DNA from: Colwellia sp.
GTDB lineage: Bacteria; Pseudomonadota; Gammaproteobacteria; Enterobacterales; Alteromonadaceae
Assembly: GCA_020630795.1 (NCBI GenBank)
Contig: JAHDIK010000002.1
Coordinates: 17,872 to 81,871 of the forward strand
Reading direction: 5' to 3'
Length of the DNA stretch: 64,000 nucleotides
In this document: one piece after another, positions 19,237 to 29,400 of the stretch
How positions within the stretch are numbered: the first letter of the stretch is position 1
How the letters are laid out: the number at the start of each line of letters is the position of its first letter
Translations under genes and position numbers: made by a program
The notes under the pieces: generated by a model
Told to the model about the DNA's origin: nothing
The model's input: only the letters and a program-made list of their open reading frames with translations
Database searches by the model: none

Positions 19237-21078
19237 ATGATTAGATTAGAAAAAGTAGCTATTACGGGTTACAAAGGGATCGCTGTTCGAACGGTAATCC
19301 CTGCAAAAAATTTTAACGTAATTGTTGGTAAGAATGATTCTGGCAAATCAACAATACTCAAAGCGATTGATTTATTTATAAATAATAAGCAGTACCTTCC
19401 TGAAGACCTAAATAATAGAACCCCCCAATTTACAGAAATAGAGTTATTCTTTTCGACTAATAACACTCAAATAGTAATCGATGAAAATGTTACAACTACA
19501 TTTGAAAGCGAAGGCTTAGTTAATAGTGATGGGCTACTTCATATAACAAAAAAATGGGATGGAACAAAAAGCGGAAAGATAACGCCAGAGTGTTTTATCA
19601 CTAGAAAATCGTTTGGCTCTTTAGATTTCTTTTCGCTGACAGAAGCAAGGTTAATTAGGCTTTGCAGAGATAATGGTCTTGAAGCTGAAGCTGGATTAAT
19701 GACAAACCCGGATACGGGAGTTGAATATAATAATGCGGAAAAGCGACAGAGGTTAAAGGAGATATATTTAGAAAGAAATTTCGAATTTGAATTTGTTTCA
19801 GAGAAACTACCATCATCTGGACAGAGTAGGTTAAAAAAGACCGAACAAGAAATTAAAAAGTGCTTACCACAATATGAATATTTTCTTGCAGACTCTCCTT
19901 TGTCAGAAAGTGACAATTCAATTCAAAAATACTTCAAAGAAATGGCATTCAAAGTAATAAATGACCAAGTAGATACTGATACGCTCGAAGATACAGTAAG
20001 AGAACAATTACAAACAGTACTAACAGCTATTACAGAAAAAATTAATTCTGTTGTGGCAGATGATGAACAAGTTAGAGCTAGAGTCGATTTTGACTGGAGT
20101 AAGTTGATTTCTACAAGTTTTGAAAGTGATGGAAATCAAGGAGCTGTGCCTTTATCTGCTAGGGGCGATGGCTTTAGAAGGATAACTATGATGTCCTATT
20201 TTGAATATCTTGCAGAAGAGAGAAGCGACGCTCATCAAAATATAATTTTTGCATTTGAGGAACCAGAAACGTTTTTGCATCCTTCAGCGCAAGAAAATCT
20301 ATTTGAAAAATTGATAGATATATCAGGAGCTGGTTATCAAGTTTTTTTAACAACTCATTCTCCTGTATTAGTATCTCAAACCAGGCGTACAGACTTGCAT
20401 CATGTTTTCAAAAATGATGGAAATTATTGCTATAACTCTGAAGTAAATAATCATGAAGAAATTGCCAATGATTTAGGGGTTACTGTAGACAATCAATTTA
20501 TTTCAATGTTTGACAACGCAAGGTGTTTATTGCTTCTGGAGGGGGTTGATGACTGCAAGGCATTTGAGCACCTTGCTAGCACCTATAAGGCCAATGGAGC
20601 TATTGAATCAACATTAGAAGAACTAGGAGTTGTTTCTATTCCTATTGGTGGATGTGACAGCATCAAGCACTGGGTTTCATTAGACCTTCTTAGAACTTTA
20701 AATAAGCCTTTCTTTATATATTTAGACTCAGATAAAGAAAGAGAGGGTGATGGTTCACCTAATACTGCGAAGTTAATAAGACAAGGTTTTGTTGAAGATC
20801 AAAACTTCTTAGTATCGAGAAAGAGAGAATTAGAAAACTATATAGCGCCTAGTGCGATTGAACGATTAGTTCCTGGAAGTGATATTGATTTCACTGATTG
20901 GTGCGATGTTAAACATATTTCGAAAACTCATGTTCGACAAGTTAGCTTAGGAGGGAAAAAAATTGCAAACAAACACTTTAGTTCCCTGACATACGAAGAA
21001 TTACAGTTATCTTTTAATCCAACTGAAAATGATGATGAGTTCATAAAAGTATATGAGAAAGTGTTCAATCTTATATAA
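19237..21078 (+). CDS. OLD-family ATP-dependent nuclease (ABC ATPase plus TOPRIM)
   Basis: A 613-residue defence-type nuclease. The N-terminal ABC-like ATPase has a Walker A (GKNDSGKST, residues 31-39), a signature-like SARGDGFRR near 305, and Walker B in FAFEEPETFLHP (about 336-347). The C-terminal TOPRIM domain has the metal-binding Glu in LLLEGVDD (about 434) and YLDSDKE (about 494). This layout matches OLD/GajA-type endonucleases. A strong RBS (AAGGAGG) precedes the ATG. HamA-like and HamB-like genes follow 39 bp and 3 bp apart, so the three form one operon; an OLD nuclease in front of Hachiman is the odd feature. First cargo gene. Confidence 0.88.
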   Translation: MIRLEKVAITGYKGIAVRTVIPAKNFNVIVGKNDSGKSTILKAIDLFINNKQYLPEDLNNRTPQFTEIELFFSTNNTQIVIDENVTTTFESEGLVNSDGLLHITKKWDGTKSGKITPECFITRKSFGSLDFFSLTEARLIRLCRDNGLEAEAGLMTNPDTGVEYNNAEKRQRLKEIYLERNFEFEFVSEKLPSSGQSRLKKTEQEIKKCLPQYEYFLADSPLSESDNSIQKYFKEMAFKVINDQVDTDTLEDTVREQLQTVLTAITEKINSVVADDEQVRARVDFDWSKLISTSFESDGNQGAVPLSARGDGFRRITMMSYFEYLAEERSDAHQNIIFAFEEPETFLHPSAQENLFEKLIDISGAGYQVFLTTHSPVLVSQTRRTDLHHVFKNDGNYCYNSEVNNHEEIANDLGVTVDNQFISMFDNARCLLLLEGVDDCKAFEHLASTYKANGAIESTLEELGVVSIPIGGCDSIKHWVSLDLLRTLNKPFFIYLDSDKEREGDGSPNTAKLIRQGFVEDQNFLVSRKRELENYIAPSAIERLVPGSDIDFTDWCDVKHISKTHVRQVSLGGKKIANKHFSSLTYEELQLSFNPTENDDEFIKVYEKVFNLI

Positions 21079-21117
21079 AAAATCAATTGATGATGCTAAA
21101 AACTATATGGAAAAAAT

Positions 21118-21948
21118 ATGAGCGTGAATAAACAAGTTTCAGCCCAAAGTAAGTTAATAGGTGAACACCCGAGGTCTGGTTTGTTTTTTGACTGGTTTAA
21201 ATGTGAGGATACGCCAGCCACGGCGAATAAAAAGCATAGGAAGCTTACAAATAGAGGGATAAGTAACGCTACTTTAGTTGATCATTTGTCGCAATGGATA
21301 ATTAATCATCATGCAACTGAAGCGCGTATGGCTAGAATTGAGAGGAAAAAGCAGCTTTTGGATAAGCATGGTTTCGCTAAGTATATGGAAGGTAAAGTGC
21401 CTTTTCCCGTTAAATCAGCAACTACGCAGAAAGGAAATCTTGGTGAAATAATCCTTGCGGAGTATCTCACTGAAACATCAGGTTTAGAAATTCTTGTATA
21501 CAAATTAAGATACAATCCAAATGTAGAACAATCTATGAAGGGGGACGATTTATTACTTTTTGAAAAACAAAATATTCAAAATAGAGTCATAATGGGAGAA
21601 GCCAAGTTTCGAGCTACTAAAAGTAAAAAAGCTTTAGACGATATTGTTGAATCGTTATCGAGTAAGAATCTCCCTATATCTTTGACTTTTGTGAGCGATA
21701 GATTAGACGAAATGGGGGATGGTTCTCTAGCGAATGAAATTGATGATTTAATCACAAACCTTCATGCAAAAAAAACTCCAGTCACATATGTTGGTTTTTA
21801 TCATAGTGAAGCTTCTACATATAAGACGATAGAGAAAAACTTAAACTCTAATAATAATGATCTTATCATTGTATCGTATGGTGAAGATAACCCAGCTGAA
21901 CTTGTACAAAATTGCTTTGACGAAGCTCTGAAAATGGTGATTAAGTAG
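21118..21948 (+). CDS. hamA: HamA-like DUF1837 nuclease (Hachiman)
   Basis: Candidate effector of the Hachiman anti-phage system. The 276-residue protein has a PD-(D/E)xK-like core: KGNLGEIILAEYL (about 105-117), MKGDDLLLF (about 140-148), and GEAKFR (about 161-166), giving the Glu...Asp...Glu-x-Lys pattern of DUF1837. Known HamA proteins cut DNA after release from the HamB helicase. hamB starts 3 bp after its stop. The N-terminal 90 residues are basic and not recognised. Family assignment is by motif and context, not by search. Confidence 0.8.
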   Translation: MSVNKQVSAQSKLIGEHPRSGLFFDWFKCEDTPATANKKHRKLTNRGISNATLVDHLSQWIINHHATEARMARIERKKQLLDKHGFAKYMEGKVPFPVKSATTQKGNLGEIILAEYLTETSGLEILVYKLRYNPNVEQSMKGDDLLLFEKQNIQNRVIMGEAKFRATKSKKALDDIVESLSSKNLPISLTFVSDRLDEMGDGSLANEIDDLITNLHAKKTPVTYVGFYHSEASTYKTIEKNLNSNNNDLIIVSYGEDNPAELVQNCFDEALKMVIK

Positions 21949-21950
21949 AT

Positions 21951-24900
21951 ATGGATATCGAAAAAGCTCAGGAACTATTTGATAAACTTGAAAACGATGA
22001 ATTCGCTCAAAATTTAATAGCACAATCTAATGCGAAGAATATTCTGTTAGCTGTCAAAGAAGATGAAATTAACTTTCCAAATTTTACAGAAGGATTAACT
22101 GATAGGATTAATGGTATTGCCTTCGCATATATGTCTATAGGTTGTGCCATAACCGAAAAAAGAGAAATCAATAATGTAGCTGTCCAAGCATTTGAGAAAG
22201 CTGGTGATATTATTCATTACATTCACTCCCAAAATACAGAAGTTGACGAGCAAAGTAGCTTCTATTTGGTTGTTAGTAGTCTATCTTTTTACCTAGCTTC
22301 TCAATATTCTAAATCGTTTATAGCGATCAAAAATGTTAAAGCTGAATCACCATTAATAAAGTTAATTAGCAATTTTTTGAGAAAAGACCTGCAATCACTT
22401 ATTCAGGAAATTAACAACATTCAGTTTGATGATGAATATGATAAAGTTTCTGAAAATGAGCTAGAACAGAATAACAAGTATTATGCAGTTATCTTGTCTA
22501 AATCATTAAATTTAGTCTTGGAATACATTTATTCTGGCAAAGATGAGCACCTCTATTTGGGAAGTGAGTTTTTGTCTGACTTGAAAGAGTTGGCTTCAAT
22601 AGATGACGAACCCGTTGTTTGGTGGTTATCAAGGTTGTTAAAAATATTGTATGGTGTGTTCAAGCATTACTCATTTTGGAATGTGTTACCAAAATTAATT
22701 AAGAGTGATATTACTGATGATTATGTAGCGCAACTAGCATTGCGGACACCGCCAATCACAGAGTTATTTTACGCTCAATATAATGCGTTACATGCAATGA
22801 AAGATGAAAATGACATTGTCTTGAGCCTTCCAACTAGTAGTGGAAAAACAAGAATAGCAGAAATCGCTATTTTGGAAGCTTTGATTGATAACCCCTTTTC
22901 CAAAGTTCTATATCTAGCCCCTTTCCGATCGTTATCTTATGAGGTAGAGGAGTCAATGGAGAAAACATTAGCTCCTTTGGGATTCTCTACCACGTTCCTA
23001 TACGGTGGAGGACAGTTTAGTCAGCTAGATAAGGCGCTTATTGAAAACTCAAATGTGATTATTGCTACGCCCGAAAAAGCAAAGGCAATTGTAAGGGCTG
23101 ATGAAGGTATTGCCAACGAAATTGGTTTGCTTATCATCGATGAAGGGCACTTGCTTGGAGCTGAAGAAAGGTTAATTAGAATTGAGTTATTTATCGAGGA
23201 GCTAAAGCATCATGTCAATAAAAATAATGGCAAGATTATGCTTCTTTCTGCTGTTCTCCCAAATACAAGTGATATTGCCCAATGGATAGCTAAAGATAGC
23301 AACAGTGTTTACGAAACCAATAAGACAATTGCAGACAAGCGGTTTGGGATAATAAAATGGACTCACTCTAAAAGTGTAACAATAGAGTGGCTTGGCGAAC
23401 CAACCTCATTTAACAGGAATTTCGTTGAGAAATTTTTACCACCTCGTGCAAGAACTAAATATTTTCCCAATGATAAAAATGAAGGTATTGCCGCTACAGC
23501 ATTGAAGTTGTCGCAACTTGGAACTGTTTTGATGTTCATTGCTCAGGCTAGATATGTTGTTTCCTCTGCTAATAGAGTGTTAAGAGCAATGGGAGGCACT
23601 CCTGAATTACACAATTATAAAAATGAAGAGCTTTTCGATTTATTTGAACTCGCATGTAATGAAGCTGGGGTTAGTGAAATATACGATTTGGCTCGATACG
23701 GAATTCTATGTCATTACGGAAAACTACCTTCAGATGTTCGAATTTTGATTGAGCAATTAATGCGTTCAGAAAATGTTAAGGTTATCGTTTCGACAACGAG
23801 TTTAGGCCAAGGTGTCAATATTGGCATATCAACAGTAATATTTGCTGATGTATTTATGAACCATCAGGACGAAAGAAGAATCGGCTCAAAAGATTTTTGG
23901 AATATAGCAGGGAGAGCAGGTAGAGCATTTACGGATATAGAAGGCAAAGTCTTGTACTGTATCGATGAGACTAACTGGAGCAGTCAAAGGGATCTTGGTT
24001 TTTGTAATGATTACTTTGATTCATCGAAAATGGAACGTGCAGAGAGTGGGATACTGGCTCTAGTGAGAGCACTAAAAAGCACTGCCAAAAGTTGTAATGT
24101 AGACTTTGATTTGTTACTACAGTTGGTCGCTAATAATGACTTTTCTCTGTTGCAAAATGGAGAGAATAGTTATTCTGAGAGCTTCAAAGCAGTATTTGAT
24201 TGGTTAGATGATACGTTACTAGCATTGAATTATAAGAATGGTTCAAATAGGCAAGAAGACTCTTCCGCTTGGATTGATATTGTATTTAGGCACTCACTCG
24301 CTTTTATTCAAGCAGAACAAGACAATGAAGTTTCTCAAGAAGAGGTTATAAGCTTTCTTAAAAATAGAAATAAAGCAGTGATTAATATGGCTGGCGATTA
24401 TGTGAATTGGGAAGGTATGGTTAAGTCAGGCATTCCATTAAGCTCTTCCAAAGCATTAGACGATTTTATAGAGCCAATAAAAGAGTGTACAAAAGCTTTC
24501 AAAGAGTCAGAAGGTCGTGCAGAAGACCTAGCAAAATTCTCTAAAAGTATTGAAGAGTTAATTCAACAACTCCCAACAGTTACTTTTAAGCATGATTATG
24601 AAGAAGCTGAATTAGATGAAGTAAGGTTGAAGTGGTTCAGTGCAAAACCACTGTCAGAAATTTCTGTTCATGAAAACGGTCAAGATATTTGTGTTTCTTA
24701 TCTTTCAATGACTCTACCTTGGGCTATTAATGCAATTACAAGAAAGCTTTTCGATTTGGAACTTGCAGATGAAGCTGAATCTCTAGAAGAATTAGCGCTT
24801 TTATGCGAGACAGGTGTTCCTAATATGGACTCTGTGAAGATATATTTAGCAGGTTTAAAATCACGAGTAACTGCTTTCGAACTTTCTAGCATACTCGATG

Positions 24901-25274
24901 GAAAACTTACTGGTTTAAGTAAATCAAAATTAATTAAACTGCTTAAAGAAAACTCTTTAAATATTGAGTTACTCTGTAATTCAGTAACCAATAAATGGGT
25001 AGAGTTATTTACGAGGGAGACAGAAGGAAAAAATGAAGATGAACTACCCCATATTAATAACTTTAGTTTAAGTGATAATGAGCCTATTAGTGATCAACTA
25101 AGTGTTCGAGGTTTCAATGGCAACCTATTTTTATGTAGCCCTGATTTATCTTCAAAAATACCTGTTGGTTCCAATGATAAATTTCCATTTGAGTCTGTTG
25201 CTAATAACTCAAGAATTTATTTCCAGAGGGAAGGTTCACATTGGGAAATGAGAATTAGAGCAAGCAGGAAGTAA
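21951..25274 (+). CDS. hamB: HamB-like superfamily 2 helicase (Hachiman)
   Basis: A 1107-residue DEAD/DEAH-type helicase thought to scan DNA for damage or phage intermediates and to control HamA. A helical N-terminal region of about 280 residues precedes Walker A (LPTSSGKT, about 292-299), LAPFRSLSYEVEE as motif Ia, DEGH as motif II (about 397-400), STTSLGQGVNIG (motif V region) and NIAGRAGRAF (motif VI, about 651-660). The C-terminal 400 residues are helical and unrecognised. Motif order suggests Ski2-like relatives. Coupled directly to the HamA-like gene. No separate terminator is clear before 25438. Confidence 0.85.
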   Translation: MDIEKAQELFDKLENDEFAQNLIAQSNAKNILLAVKEDEINFPNFTEGLTDRINGIAFAYMSIGCAITEKREINNVAVQAFEKAGDIIHYIHSQNTEVDEQSSFYLVVSSLSFYLASQYSKSFIAIKNVKAESPLIKLISNFLRKDLQSLIQEINNIQFDDEYDKVSENELEQNNKYYAVILSKSLNLVLEYIYSGKDEHLYLGSEFLSDLKELASIDDEPVVWWLSRLLKILYGVFKHYSFWNVLPKLIKSDITDDYVAQLALRTPPITELFYAQYNALHAMKDENDIVLSLPTSSGKTRIAEIAILEALIDNPFSKVLYLAPFRSLSYEVEESMEKTLAPLGFSTTFLYGGGQFSQLDKALIENSNVIIATPEKAKAIVRADEGIANEIGLLIIDEGHLLGAEERLIRIELFIEELKHHVNKNNGKIMLLSAVLPNTSDIAQWIAKDSNSVYETNKTIADKRFGIIKWTHSKSVTIEWLGEPTSFNRNFVEKFLPPRARTKYFPNDKNEGIAATALKLSQLGTVLMFIAQARYVVSSANRVLRAMGGTPELHNYKNEELFDLFELACNEAGVSEIYDLARYGILCHYGKLPSDVRILIEQLMRSENVKVIVSTTSLGQGVNIGISTVIFADVFMNHQDERRIGSKDFWNIAGRAGRAFTDIEGKVLYCIDETNWSSQRDLGFCNDYFDSSKMERAESGILALVRALKSTAKSCNVDFDLLLQLVANNDFSLLQNGENSYSESFKAVFDWLDDTLLALNYKNGSNRQEDSSAWIDIVFRHSLAFIQAEQDNEVSQEEVISFLKNRNKAVINMAGDYVNWEGMVKSGIPLSSSKALDDFIEPIKECTKAFKESEGRAEDLAKFSKSIEELIQQLPTVTFKHDYEEAELDEVRLKWFSAKPLSEISVHENGQDICVSYLSMTLPWAINAITRKLFDLELADEAESLEELALLCETGVPNMDSVKIYLAGLKSRVTAFELSSILDGKLTGLSKSKLIKLLKENSLNIELLCNSVTNKWVELFTRETEGKNEDELPHINNFSLSDNEPISDQLSVRGFNGNLFLCSPDLSSKIPVGSNDKFPFESVANNSRIYFQREGSHWEMRIRASRK

Positions 25275-25400
25275 TATAATATGTATTAATTAAAGTTAGG
25301 TTCTGATGAAGCGGAGTATAGAGGAATAGCTCTTTTGGGGCTTATTCCTATGTTCCGTAAATTTATTGACTCCCTTGGTGATGTTTAAGCTATTGATTTA

Positions 25401-25448
25401 AATCGTTAAATCGTTAAATTGTTAAATCGTTAAATTGTTAAATTGTTA
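25401..25448. repeat. Six tandem copies of an 8-bp repeat
   Basis: AAT(C/T)GTTA is repeated six times without gaps. The array runs into the last codons of the WYL regulator gene, whose stop lies inside it. The unit is not a multiple of three, so copy-number slippage would alter the extreme C-terminus of that protein. Confidence 0.85.
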
Positions 25449-26322
25449 AATTTTGGTTTGGCTTATTGCCTTTAAATCCAGGTGCAATTCGCATTGAACT
25501 AACCTCAAACAGCTCATGTAAATTTAACAACCTATATTGAAAGTATTCTGGACTTAACGTGCCTTCAGGTGATGCGTCTACTGCTAACTCTGCTAATTTA
25601 AAACCCGCAAGAGCCTTTGGGACTGTCAAATTAAATACCGGTTTATCCAGTAACCCTAGATCTTTATTTAGACCCTTAGGGTTATGATGATTTGGATGAG
25701 CACCAAGGGTTAAAGTAACAGTTTCAAACCAGTCTTTGTCATCTATAATTTCTGTTAATTTTTGAACAGAAGTTCCAAGGACACTGTTTATTCTAATAAA
25801 CTTAAATGTTTTATATCCGCTATCTTTTAAGTCGAATACACGCACATACCAATTCCCTCTACTCTCAAAAATAGCTAAAGGTAAAATAGTTCTTTTTTCT
25901 TGAGGTGATTGAGTACCGTAATACTCAATATCGATAGGTGATTTGCTATAAATTGCACGAGTAATATCAGGAACAATATCTGACGATAGCTTTGAATTCT
26001 CATTCGAGACTACCGCTGGGCCAATTGTATTTAAATAGCCTGTTTGTGTTCTTTGTTGACCATATGCCAGTAATGTAAGGGCATCTTCCGCAGCTATACT
26101 GAAGTTACTTTTAAAAATGTCAGTAATTTCATAGCGCTTATTTTCAACCACGTACTTTAAGTTATCTTCATTATTCTCTTTATACTTTTTAATGGTGCGA
26201 GTTGCGGTAGCAATGGACATTCCGGTTAAGTCCATTAATTGCTGCCGGTTAAAGGAACCAGTATAACTTAAAAGTAAATCAACCAAATATACGCTATTAA
26301 TCATTTTGATTTTGTGAATCAT
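25438..26322 (-). CDS. WYL-domain transcriptional regulator of the BrxR/CapW type
   Basis: A 294-residue regulator with an N-terminal winged helix (FNRQQLMDLTGMSIATATRTIKKY), a central WYL-type domain (about 120-195: SKSPIDIEYYG, TILPLAIFESRGNWYVRVFD, KTFKFIRINSV) and a C-terminal extension. This architecture matches BrxR/CapW proteins that repress phage defence operons and respond to a nucleic-acid ligand. It is divergent from the Wadjet-like operon, with only 88 bp between starts, and so probably controls it. A second ATG at 26304 is possible. Not part of the OLD-Hachiman operon, which runs toward it. Confidence 0.8.
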   Translation of the reverse strand: MIHKIKMINSVYLVDLLLSYTGSFNRQQLMDLTGMSIATATRTIKKYKENNEDNLKYVVENKRYEITDIFKSNFSIAAEDALTLLAYGQQRTQTGYLNTIGPAVVSNENSKLSSDIVPDITRAIYSKSPIDIEYYGTQSPQEKRTILPLAIFESRGNWYVRVFDLKDSGYKTFKFIRINSVLGTSVQKLTEIIDDKDWFETVTLTLGAHPNHHNPKGLNKDLGLLDKPVFNLTVPKALAGFKLAELAVDASPEGTLSPEYFQYRLLNLHELFEVSSMRIAPGFKGNKPNQNLTI

Positions 26323-26410
26323 TTTAAACTGTATATTTAAACTCTACCACATCATTTGATTCTGGTGTAATATTTGTTTTAACTATTTTGGATGCTAGAA
26401 AAAGGGAATT

Positions 26411-29400
26411 ATGTCTCACTTAAACCGCATTATAGCTATCGATAATTTGAGCCGTGGGCAGTTTGTTGTTCTTAACACAAATGGCCACACTAATTTTGAT
26501 GGTAGAAACAAAGCCGGTAAAACCACGACTTTAAAATTGGCTTTATTATTTTACGGTGTAAAAGGCAGCGACCTTGCAAAACAAAAAGGGCTGGTTACGC
26601 AAAGCTTCGTTAATTATTACTTACCAAATCCGAGTAGTTATCTAGTTTATGAGTATGTACGGGGCGATGAGACACATTGTGTGATCTGTAGCTCAACAGA
26701 TAACTCTATTCGATATCAATTTTTGTCAGGAGCCTTTGATAAAAATATTTTCCTCCTAGATGAATTAGGCGGTAAAGCTATTGTGCAAAATAACGCATTA
26801 CGAACGAACGCAGATCGTTTTGAGCGTGAGCTAAGCCCAAAGTTAACTGGTGAAACGTATAGAAACATTATTCAATCGAATAAGCCGTATAGGCTGAAAA
26901 CGCCCGATAGTGAATCTATTAGAAAGTGGAGACCTCGTTATTCATTTCCCATCCAAGGTGACAGCATTGATAATATTGATCGCGTACTAATTGGTATTTT
27001 CAGAGGGAAAGTATCAATGGATGCGGTTCGCTCTACGTTGACCAATATCTTGGTCGAAGAAGGAGCTATACCAAGCCAATTGTTATCATTGAATAACCAC
27101 TCAATTGAAATCAATGATTGGATGGCTGAGCGTAAAGCTTGGCTAGCCATTGACCGTCAAAAACCAAAAAATGTTGAGTTAACTAATGCAGCAATAGCTC
27201 AGCAGGGCTACTGTGATGATATCTCAGGTTTACTGCATGTTATTGGTAATATTCAAAATCAACTTGGTATTGAACAAGCGAAAATTGAAAAAGAAATTCA
27301 AGAGTTAACCTTAAAGCAAAGTAGTACCAATCAATCTTTTGTGGATTTTGATACGCAAGACAAATTGACCACCAATGATCTAGAAAATACCGTAAAGAAG
27401 GTATCTCGTGAAATTGATAATTTGTTAGAGCTAAAGCTGGATTTTGAATCGCCTAGTGAAAAGTATTTACCTATTGCTGAGTTACAAGCGCTTTTTGAAC
27501 AAGTAGGTACTCTGGAATATCAAAGTAAAAAAACAAAAGAACACTACGACAAAGTATCTTCTGGTGTAACGAACATAAATGAAACCTTCGAAAAGCAACG
27601 TTCTGAGTTAGATACAACAATATCAAATATTCAGTTAAATTTATCTAATTCAACTCAGGACTTTAACAATCAAAGCCAGAAAGATAAAGATAACCTTATA
27701 GCCTCTTACGATCTCAAATTTAAATCATTAAATGACCAGTTTAGTTTGGACAAAGAAAGTTTTAATAAGAAAGAGCGTAGCGTGATCGGTGAAGAAGCTC
27801 AGCTTAAAGTGCGCTTTGAAAACCCCGTGTTAAAACTAGAGTTTAAGGAACAACTAGAGCAGTTGAACCATGAGCATGTTGAATCAAGTAAAAATTTATC
27901 TGAAGCACAATCTGAATTATTAAATGAAACAAATGCATTTAGTGAACTTAAGGATGAACGAGAGAAGAAGTTAGAAAATCTTAAAATCTTATCAGCACGT
28001 AAACAAAGACAAACAGAACAACAAGCTGTTTTAAAATCAAGAATTGAAGATGGAACGCTTTTTAACTATTTACGCGATACTGTCCCTAATTTTGAGGATA
28101 CCTTAGGTAAGGTTATTAACCCTGAATTATTATTACGAAAAAACCTACAACCAGAGTTCAATCACAGTGAATCAAGCTTCTATGGCTTGAAGATTGACCT
28201 AAGTCAAATAGAGTCTGAAGGCTTTGGCAATGTGCAATCTATCATCGAAGAAATACAAGGGCTAGACAAAGAGATTGCTGATCTTGAAACACAGATAACA
28301 AAAGTAGAGTCAGAAACAAAAACATTATCGAGTAAATGCGATGCTAAAGAGCATGACGTAGCAAGAGTTAGGAATGAAGTAAAAGGAGAACTAGCCCATA
28401 ACGAGCAACTAGAAGCAGATATTAAGGATAAGAAAACACAAGCAGAGCTTTGGTTAAAAGAGCATGTTGCAGGTATAGAGGCTGCTTTATCTAAATGTCA
28501 GTCGAATCTGAGGGAACTGATTGAGCAAAAAAGAGCGTTAGTTGCTCTTAACGAGAAGAATGTCGGAAAGCTTAATACAGAGAAGCAAACATCACTTGAG
28601 CGTATTGATGAGAAGCTGAGTGAGCAAGTAAATGCGGCGACGACAGTCGCTGAAGCAAAATTGACAGAATTAAGGCTTCAAATTGAAAAAAGTAAAGAGG
28701 ACGAAAATAAAGCCATTCGTGATAACGGCTTTAGTGATGAAGCTATTAATAAGGCTAAAGAAGCGTCTGTGCTTGCTCAGAAACAACATGACAGAGCTTT
28801 AAATGCAGGTAATCGTGTAACCCGTTATAAGAAATTCCTGCGGGATGAATGGGTAAAACATCCACAATTAAACGAAGACAAAATCAAAGCAGAACAGGCA
28901 TTGGCAGAACATCAAAGATTATCTCAGGAACAAAGAACTGCTTTTGAGTCAGAGAAAAGCCAAATAAGTGCAGACCTAGTTAAAAGTAGTGAAGTTAATG
29001 TGCAACTTGTAACTCAACTGAAAGAGCTAAGCCTTATGGTGGAGTCTGGGCAAACTTTAAATATTGGCCTAAATGAAGCACATAGCTCTCGTTATGTTAA
29101 TTATGACGTTGAAAGGTTGAAGCTAACTCTAGATAAATTAGTAGAGCAGATTGAAGAAACTCAACAGTCAGGTAAGGATACATTTAACCAATTGCAAAAA
29201 GTTTTTATTCGAGTTCAGCGTACACATCCCGCACGATTTTTTGAAAAGATGCGTCAAGAAGTCCTTGATAAAGTTGAGCCTGAAAACTTATGGATAAAAG
29301 CGGCTCTTGAGATTAGAAATTACTTTAAAGAAGACCATGTATCTCAAGAGTCATTACTTCGTTCAAATTATACTGTTGTCGCAGAAAGTATCAGTAATTT

